From positions 62,001 to 126,000 of the forward strand of contig NZ_QBBX01000007.1 in the NCBI RefSeq assembly GCF_003073175.1: a DNA stretch of 64,000 nucleotides, read 5' to 3'. The notes beneath the pieces are model-generated. The model worked only from the letters and a program-made list of their open reading frames with translations, had not been told where the DNA came from and did not search any database. This document shows, one piece after another, positions 58,485 through 64,000 of this stretch; within the stretch, counting starts at the first letter, position 1, and the number at the start of each line of letters is the position of its first letter. Made by a program: the position numbers and the translations under genes. The DNA is from Peribacillus acanthi (lineage in GTDB: Bacteria; Bacillota; Bacilli; Bacillales; DSM-1321).

Positions 58485-61400
58485 ATGAACCCATTTGGAA
58501 TTATAAAAACGAAATTAATCCCTCCTGGCATCAAGGATTCCATGCTCCGAAGGGCCAAACTGTTCCAGAAATTTAGGAAGATCGAGGAGTACCCAGTAAC
58601 GTTAATTTATTCAGGAGCAGGCTACGGGAAGAGTACAGCATTATCCCTTTATATACATGATGTAAAGAGCGAAGCATGTTGGTACAGCATATCTTCAAGG
58701 GATGATGATTTTTTACCTTTTTTTATGTATGTGGTCCACAGTATTCAATCCAAACACCCTAAGTTTGGGCATGATTTGCTGGACGAGATTGCAAAAGGAA
58801 GTCAATTTTTCCGTGAAGAAGAAGTACGAATGCTAGGGACGCTTTTTATTAATGAAATGCTTACCATGGAAGAAGAAGTAACTTTAGTGTTGGATGATTT
58901 CCATCATGTTGAAAAATCCATTGTCATAGAGGAATTTATGGAGAACATCTTGGAACATTGTCCGCCAAACTTTCATCTCGTGATATCCAGTAGAAGTAGG
59001 CCAAGGTGGCGAGGGTTGACACGTTTAAAGGTAAGAGGGCAATTATTAGAGGTTAACCAATTCGATTTAACCTTATTGAAGGATGAAGTAGAGCTTTTGT
59101 TATTGGATACATACGGAGTTTCGTTATCGGAAGAAGAAGTCGAAGCTGTTTGCAAATTAACTGAAGGTTGGGTGATTGCCCTCGGATTTATTGGTCAGCA
59201 GCTCCAAATCGAGAAAAATGTATCAAAACTTATTCAGAACCGGACCCGATCTCTTGAAGATTTATTTCAATATATTGCTCTAGAAGTATTGTTGAAGCAA
59301 TCTCCGATGGTGCAGACATTTTTAGAGCAAACTAGTATTTTAGAGGAGATTTCGATAGATTCATGTAGCTATATTTTAGATTTAGATGGAGCAGCTTCTG
59401 TTTTGGAAGGGCTTTCCGACAAGAATATATTTATTCAGTCTATTGGCGAAGGACTTTATCGATATCATGCATTATTTAAGGAATTACTGGAGAAACGATT
59501 TTTAGAAAATCAGCCTTATGAATATCGCCAGCTAAATGATCGTGCGGCAAGATATTTTGAAAGAAAGGGAATGACCGAGGCTAGCTTATACCATCTTGAA
59601 AAAAGCGGACGTTGGACGGCTGTAGCTGAAATCCTACAAGATTATGGATTTCAATTGTTAAAGGAAGGTAAGCTTCAAACCTTAAATGATCGGATTAAGG
59701 CGATAGAGCATTCAGCAAAGGATACATTTTACTTGCTCTGGTTTTTCGAAGCTGAAGTAGAGAGGTTACAATCGAAATTCGACCAGGCTGAACTTTGCTA
59801 TGAATTGGCTATCCACCATAGTCAGAAAAGAGGGGATTTGAGGACTTCTAGCCTTGCATATGAAGGAATGGCAAAGATTTTTCTTGATACAATCCAGCCT
59901 GGAAAGGCAGAGCGTTATCTCCAACTTGCGATTGAGAGTCGTGAAAGAAATGATGATTTCTCTAACGATGATAAAGTAAGTTTGTATCACCTCATGGCCG
60001 AAAATTTAATCAATAGTGGTAAAGTAAGTAAAGCAGAAAAATGGTTAGAACGAGGAAGAAACCTTGAATTAATCTTGGATGACGGAAACTTATTGGCTAG
60101 GCTTAACTTGCGTACAGGCAGATTAAAGCAAGCGAAGTCCATTTTGCTTGATCGGAAAAAAGAGAATCCATTTTTAGAAGATAATCATATCCCACAGTAT
60201 CATCGAGAAACCGATTTGTTACTCTCCCTAATTTCTGCCTTTATGGGTGAAGGAGAAGAAAGTAAAAAATATGCGCAGGAAGCTATACAACAAGGGATAC
60301 AACTGAAATCTCCTTATATTGAAGCTTGTGGATGGATTCGTATGGGACACGCTGTTCAAATGGTGACTTCCTATAAATCTCAGCTTGCAATCCAATGCTA
60401 TGAAACTTCTTTGCAAATTATGGATGATTTACGCAATTCCAGAGGGAAAGCGGAACCCTATATGGGGTTATGTATCTACTATGCTGGTAATGAAGATTTT
60501 GAAAAAGCATGGGAATACGGAAATCTTGCCTTACATGAAACAGAGCGAGTACATGATATGTGGTTATCTGCCTATATTAAGCTTGGAATTTCGATTGCTG
60601 CTATCCATTGCAATCGTTTGGAAGAAGCAAAGGGCTACTTAGAAGAGACAGAAAATCTATTTTCGGAATGTGAAGATTCTTATGGACTTACGGTTACAAG
60701 TCTATGGAAAACATACAGTTCGTATATTGAAATGGATTGGGAAACTTTTGAAAAAGAATGTTTAAAACTTCTGCAACGCGTTCAATTTGGACAATTTGAT
60801 TTTATTTTTAAATCAAGAACAATTTTTGGACCTGTCGATATACAGCAAATGATTCCTTTACTTTTAGAAGCGCAAAAGAGACATATTCAAGATCCATATA
60901 TTTCAAGATTGCTTATAGACCTAGGCCAATCCGATGTGGAACTTCATCCTGGTTTTACACTAAGAATACAAACACTAGGTGCTTTTAAGGTGTTTTTAGG
61001 TAATAGGGAAGTGAAAGAAAAAGATTGGCAGCGAGGAAAGGCAAGAGAGCTTTTTGAGTTATTCATCACTTATAAAAAAGAATTTTTCCAAAAACAACAA
61101 ATCCTAGATTTACTTTGGGCGAATCAAGAAGAAAAATCGGCAGACCGTGACTTCAAGGTAGCATTGAATGCTTTGAACAATGCACTGGAACCTAATAGAA
61201 AGGCTAGGTCACAACCATTCTTTATCAAACGTACCGGCAATGGATATGGCTTAAATCCAAACGCTGGCTATATTTTAGATACGAAAAATTTTGAGGAATG
61301 GGTTTTGGCTGGTCTAGAAGAAAAAAAACCATCACATTCAAAGGCCTATTTAGAAAAAGGACTGCGCCTTTATGAAGGTGACTATTTACCAGAAAGAAGA

Positions 61401-61736
61401 TTTGAAGATTGGTGCATAAATGAAAGAGAGAGATTACTAGTCATCTTTTTACGTGGAGCAGAAAAAATGGCTCAAGCCTCTATCGCTACAAAGGATATGA
61501 ACAGTGCCATATATTGGTGTGAAAAAATACTAGAAAAAGACCGAACATGGGAAGAAGCATACAGACTTCTCATGTACAGCTATTATTTAAAGAACAATCG
61601 TCCCCAAAGCTTGAAATGGTACCAAAAATGCTGTGAAACTTTGCAGGAAGAAATGGGAGTAGAACCTTTAGAAGCTACGAAAGAAATGTACAAAATGATT
61701 ATGGAAGCAGTTGAAATAGGAGCATTTAGGCAATAA
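58485..61736 (+). CDS. Large MalT-type ATPase / BTAD transcriptional regulator
   Basis: The 1083-residue regulator starts with a MalT-like STAND ATPase (IKTKLIPP, Walker A LIYSGAGYGKST near 41-52, Walker B LVLDDFHH near 136). A long TPR superhelix follows (about 340-800). It ends with an OmpR-like winged helix (IQTLGAFKVFLGNREVKEKDWQRGKARELF, key residues LG.F.V...G..V....W.R.KAREL, about 828-860) and a BTAD domain (about 930-1075), as in SARP activators. It lacks the LuxR helix-turn-helix of MalT. It probably activates the surface-protein and peptide-binding genes just downstream, by position. RBS AGGAGGTG lies before ATG 58485. Confidence 0.85.
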   Translation: MNPFGIIKTKLIPPGIKDSMLRRAKLFQKFRKIEEYPVTLIYSGAGYGKSTALSLYIHDVKSEACWYSISSRDDDFLPFFMYVVHSIQSKHPKFGHDLLDEIAKGSQFFREEEVRMLGTLFINEMLTMEEEVTLVLDDFHHVEKSIVIEEFMENILEHCPPNFHLVISSRSRPRWRGLTRLKVRGQLLEVNQFDLTLLKDEVELLLLDTYGVSLSEEEVEAVCKLTEGWVIALGFIGQQLQIEKNVSKLIQNRTRSLEDLFQYIALEVLLKQSPMVQTFLEQTSILEEISIDSCSYILDLDGAASVLEGLSDKNIFIQSIGEGLYRYHALFKELLEKRFLENQPYEYRQLNDRAARYFERKGMTEASLYHLEKSGRWTAVAEILQDYGFQLLKEGKLQTLNDRIKAIEHSAKDTFYLLWFFEAEVERLQSKFDQAELCYELAIHHSQKRGDLRTSSLAYEGMAKIFLDTIQPGKAERYLQLAIESRERNDDFSNDDKVSLYHLMAENLINSGKVSKAEKWLERGRNLELILDDGNLLARLNLRTGRLKQAKSILLDRKKENPFLEDNHIPQYHRETDLLLSLISAFMGEGEESKKYAQEAIQQGIQLKSPYIEACGWIRMGHAVQMVTSYKSQLAIQCYETSLQIMDDLRNSRGKAEPYMGLCIYYAGNEDFEKAWEYGNLALHETERVHDMWLSAYIKLGISIAAIHCNRLEEAKGYLEETENLFSECEDSYGLTVTSLWKTYSSYIEMDWETFEKECLKLLQRVQFGQFDFIFKSRTIFGPVDIQQMIPLLLEAQKRHIQDPYISRLLIDLGQSDVELHPGFTLRIQTLGAFKVFLGNREVKEKDWQRGKARELFELFITYKKEFFQKQQILDLLWANQEEKSADRDFKVALNALNNALEPNRKARSQPFFIKRTGNGYGLNPNAGYILDTKNFEEWVLAGLEEKKPSHSKAYLEKGLRLYEGDYLPERRFEDWCINERERLLVIFLRGAEKMAQASIATKDMNSAIYWCEKILEKDRTWEEAYRLLMYSYYLKNNRPQSLKWYQKCCETLQEEMGVEPLEATKEMYKMIMEAVEIGAFRQ

Positions 61737-61738
61737 GA

Positions 61739-61790
61739 AAAGTGGTGCAAAAATCGTCATATCATGACAATTTTTACACCACTTTTTTAT
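61739..61790 (+). terminator. Terminator after the MalT/BTAD regulator
   Basis: AAGTGGTGCAAAAATCGTCAT pairs with ATGACAATTTTTACACCACTT (a few mismatches) around ATC and is followed by T6. The stretch from here to 62144 is a 350-base leader for the next gene with no frame that I trust. A long untranslated leader is common for abundant S-layer-type mRNAs. Confidence 0.85.
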
Positions 61791-62144
61791 TTTTAAATTT
61801 TTTCTAGGAAAAAAGGATTGTGTGGAAATTTGTCGATTTTGGATATAAATTACTAGGTTTAGACTCGAAATCCATGGAGAAATAGTAAATTTCTAACAAA
61901 ATATTTGCGCTAATTTGAAAATTGAATCTTTTTTTAACAATTTGTTACTATTTCGCAAGAATTGAGAGAAGGTGAAAAAACATAGAAATTAGAATATGTA
62001 ATTTAAACATTTCGAAAGTTTTATCTTTTCTAAAATTTTCGAATGAAAGTGAATTTTTAGGGGGGCAGAGCAGATACATACAAAAAAATTTTAATCCACA
62101 TCAGTCTTTAAAAATGAAGTTAATCAAGAGAGGGGAAACAAAAA

Positions 62145-63395
62145 ATGAAATTTCGTAAGTTTCTTGTAGCAGGAGCTTTATCTTGCTCTCTAGCCTTTGG
62201 TGCCGTTAGTGCTACCCCTGCGTTTGCAGTAGAGTTTATGGACACCACTGGTTTATCTAGTGAGTCAGCCATCAATAAGCTGGTTGCATTAGGTGTAATG
62301 AAAAACCCTGGAGATATGTTTGATCCAGAAGGTGAATTAACTAGAGCTGAATTTACTTACATGGTAAATCAGGTCATGGCGCTAAACACCGGGAATAAAA
62401 AAATTGTATTTAAGGACTTGTCTCAAAAGAATGCTGCATACACTAACGCCCTGAAAATGGTGAACCATGGTTATCTAACTCTAGATAAAGGTTCTGTGAA
62501 ATTATCTAAAGGTGTAACGAATGCAGAAATGGGTAAGTTCTTAGCACAAGGATTAGGTCTTAAGAAATCATGGACAAACCGTCCAATTGACTACTTATTC
62601 TATCTAGTGAGAAAAGACGTGCTAGACATTGATACAGACCTAGATGCAGTAGTTACTAGAGAGCAAGCTGCAATCGCTTTCGACAAGTATATAACTGCAA
62701 AAGGTATTTACAGAACAGATAGTGGGATTGTAGTTGCTGTATCAAAAACAGGATTTACAATCAACAATGGTTCTGAATATAAAACTTACAGATATGCTCC
62801 AAATGTTTCTGTACTAATTAGTGGGCAAAGTGCTACTACTGAAGATGTTCAGATTGGTAGCCCGACTACAGTAATACTTAATAAAAAGGGTACTGTTGCT
62901 TATTATGGTGGAGAATTGCTTGATGCAGAGGAAAACACAATCAAGTTAAGTAACGCTAAGTGGACAATAGGAACTTTAGTTAAGGAAGTAAACTTAGAAG
63001 CTTATGTTCATGCTCTTCCAAACAAGCCGAAAGAAGAGTTCACGATTAAATTATTAGATACGCTTGGAAAAGCTGGAGCACAATTCTCTGGCCAAGTGTT
63101 TTTCACTAATAATGATGAAGTGACAGCACTATATCCTTATATCTCTAAGGTTGAAAATAAGTCTGTAAAATTAAGTGCAACTGGAACGTCAGTAACAGTA
63201 GCTCTATCCGCTACATTAAGCGAAACGTTTACTGTAAGTGAAACAGTAGCTATTACTATTGATGGAAAAGTAGCAACGGTTCAAGAATTCAATGCATTAA
63301 AACCAGGAGAAGCAGTTACGGCTACAATCGAAGCTGATGCAAATGGAAACGTTACAGCTATTAAATACACAACTCCAGCACCTGCTACTAAATAA
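62145..63395 (+). CDS. SLH-domain surface (S-layer-like) protein
   Basis: The 416-residue secreted protein has a signal peptide (about 1-28, cleavage after PAFA) and three SLH domains (about 30-90, 92-140, 150-190; motifs INKLVALGVMKNPGDMFDPEGELTRAEF, shown in key residues I..L...GV......F.P...LTRAEF, and VVTREQAAIAFDKY). The C-terminal half is beta-rich. SLH domains bind pyruvylated secondary cell-wall polymer. The gene is followed at 16 bases by a peptide-binding protein, suggesting a surface complex for peptide capture. RBS GAGGGG lies before ATG 62145. Confidence 0.88.
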   Translation: MKFRKFLVAGALSCSLAFGAVSATPAFAVEFMDTTGLSSESAINKLVALGVMKNPGDMFDPEGELTRAEFTYMVNQVMALNTGNKKIVFKDLSQKNAAYTNALKMVNHGYLTLDKGSVKLSKGVTNAEMGKFLAQGLGLKKSWTNRPIDYLFYLVRKDVLDIDTDLDAVVTREQAAIAFDKYITAKGIYRTDSGIVVAVSKTGFTINNGSEYKTYRYAPNVSVLISGQSATTEDVQIGSPTTVILNKKGTVAYYGGELLDAEENTIKLSNAKWTIGTLVKEVNLEAYVHALPNKPKEEFTIKLLDTLGKAGAQFSGQVFFTNNDEVTALYPYISKVENKSVKLSATGTSVTVALSATLSETFTVSETVAITIDGKVATVQEFNALKPGEAVTATIEADANGNVTAIKYTTPAPATK

Positions 63396-63411
63396 TTAAG
63401 GGGGAATAAAA

Positions 63412-64000
63412 TTGTTTAAGAAGATTAAAGTTTTTCTCATAACTGCGATTGCTTTTGCACTAATGTTTTCTAGCTTTGGATCGCCAGCGGAAGCAGCATA
63501 CCGTAAAGGATTCGATGCAAAAAAAGTTGGAGGTAAAATGGTATTCAGTAGTTTCGCGGACGCTACTCGTTTAACTCCAGGTACTACAAGTGATGCGGTA
63601 TCTAACCGTATTCAAGGTTTCTTGTTTGATGGTCTAGTATCAACTGACAAACAAAACAAGATTATTCCAAGTCTTGCAACAAGCTGGAAAATTGAGAACA
63701 ACACAAAAAGATACATTTTCAATCTTCGTAAAGATGTAAAGTTCCATGATGGCAAGCCTTTAACAGCTCATGACGTCGTGTTTACGTTCAAAATGTTAAC
63801 AGATCCAAAATCTATCAACCCATACAAGGGTACTTATTCAATGATTAACACAGTAACAGCAAAAGATAACTATACTGTAGTGTTTGATTTAAAAGATCCT
63901 TCACCACTATTCTTATATGCTGCTGGACCTGCAATCTTACCAAAGCACAAATTCCCTGGCGGAGTGAAAGATTTCAATGATTCTAAATTCCACCGTAATC
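63412..64000 (+). CDS. Oligopeptide-binding protein (SBP family 5), 3' end beyond window
   Basis: The open frame runs from TTG 63412 (AAGGGGG at 63398-63404) to the window end, giving 196 residues. A signal peptide (FLITAIAFALMFSSFGSPAEAA) ends in an AxA-type site with no lipobox Cys, unusual for a Gram-positive solute-binding protein. The mature part reads as SBP_bac_5: NRIQGFLFDGLVS, IIPSLATSWKIENN, KRYIFNLRKDVKFHDGKPLTAHDVVFTFK (key residues F.LR.DVKFHDG.P..A.DV.FTF). It lies 16 bases after the SLH protein, so the two are probably co-transcribed. Confidence 0.88.
   Translation, partial: MFKKIKVFLITAIAFALMFSSFGSPAEAAYRKGFDAKKVGGKMVFSSFADATRLTPGTTSDAVSNRIQGFLFDGLVSTDKQNKIIPSLATSWKIENNTKRYIFNLRKDVKFHDGKPLTAHDVVFTFKMLTDPKSINPYKGTYSMINTVTAKDNYTVVFDLKDPSPLFLYAAGPAILPKHKFPGGVKDFNDSKFHRN

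Noticed and set aside
1-64000. Insertion sequences or prophage
   Set aside because: No transposase, terminal inverted repeats with target duplications, or phage structural genes were seen. The only recombinase is the one in the cassette array.

Overview
The window reads as chromosomal DNA of a low-GC, spore-forming Bacillaceae bacterium. The signs are AT-rich codon use, strong GGAGG ribosome sites, T-box-free intrinsic terminators and many genes with recognisable Bacillus relatives: RsbR, a sporulation-type PAS kinase, YheI/YheH, Mta, a YocH-like LysM/3D protein, ThiXYZ under a TPP riboswitch, and a small gamma-SASP-like spore protein. The species cannot be fixed from the sequence alone.

Layout. 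(1) 1-1.66 kb: the end of a Yip1-type membrane protein and a YknX-like efflux adaptor. (2) 2.0-8.5 kb: a WapA-like RHS/YD-repeat polymorphic toxin with a PD-(D/E)XK nuclease-like tail, followed by its probable immunity gene. Its signal peptide is out of frame with the rest of the protein. (3) 8.5-9.3 kb: a decayed arsenic-resistance remnant (aquaporin and arsC pseudogenes). (4) 9.3-20.7 kb: the most unusual part. A small tyrosine recombinase gene and a series of single-gene units (GNAT, DUF5071-like, ACT, SUKH and unknown proteins) all lie on the + strand. They are separated by about a dozen diverged copies of one imperfect palindrome with consensus arms TTATTGAACTAA / TTAGTTCAATAA around an asymmetric GGGGCAG core, often directly preceded by a terminator hairpin. 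The last and largest unit is a second complete RHS toxin plus immunity gene. This looks like an integron-like cassette array whose sites resemble simple tyrosine-recombinase core sites.

(5) 20.8-30.0 kb: a bacterial microcompartment locus. A divergent DeoR regulator precedes a class II aldolase, a CoA-acylating aldehyde dehydrogenase, five BMC-H shell proteins, PduL, a BMC-P (EutN/CcmL) vertex protein, a CoA-disulfide-reductase-like flavoprotein, both subunits of a family I CoA-transferase and a zinc-ribbon protein. No diol dehydratase, ammonia lyase, glycyl-radical enzyme, alcohol dehydrogenase or BMC-T protein is present. The logical flow is sugar phosphate to DHAP plus aldehyde, aldehyde to acyl-CoA inside the shell, then acyl phosphate or CoA transfer.

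(6) 30-47 kb: housekeeping and stress genes. These are RsbR, aspartokinase, a heterodimeric ABC exporter, an M20 peptidase, a 3D/LysM protein, a DUF4097 protein, a histidine kinase, a DEAD-box helicase, methionine gamma-lyase, an APH-like phosphotransferase and an LCP protein. (7) 47-50 kb: an antibiotic-resistance-like pair, an ABC-F protein behind a leader peptide and two terminators, then a blasticidin-S-deaminase-like gene. (8) 50-54.4 kb: small genes, a MerR/TipAS regulator with a 19-bp-spacer promoter, an azoreductase, YbaK and a thioredoxin-like protein. (9) 54.4-58.4 kb: a TPP-riboswitch-controlled thiamin-precursor transport operon. (10) 58.5-64 kb: a large MalT/BTAD regulator, an SLH-domain surface protein and the start of an oligopeptide-binding protein that runs off the window. 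Two unrelated intergenic regions (43.3 and 50.5 kb) carry tandem repeats with an exact 21-bp period. No rRNA, tRNA, insertion sequence or CRISPR array was seen.
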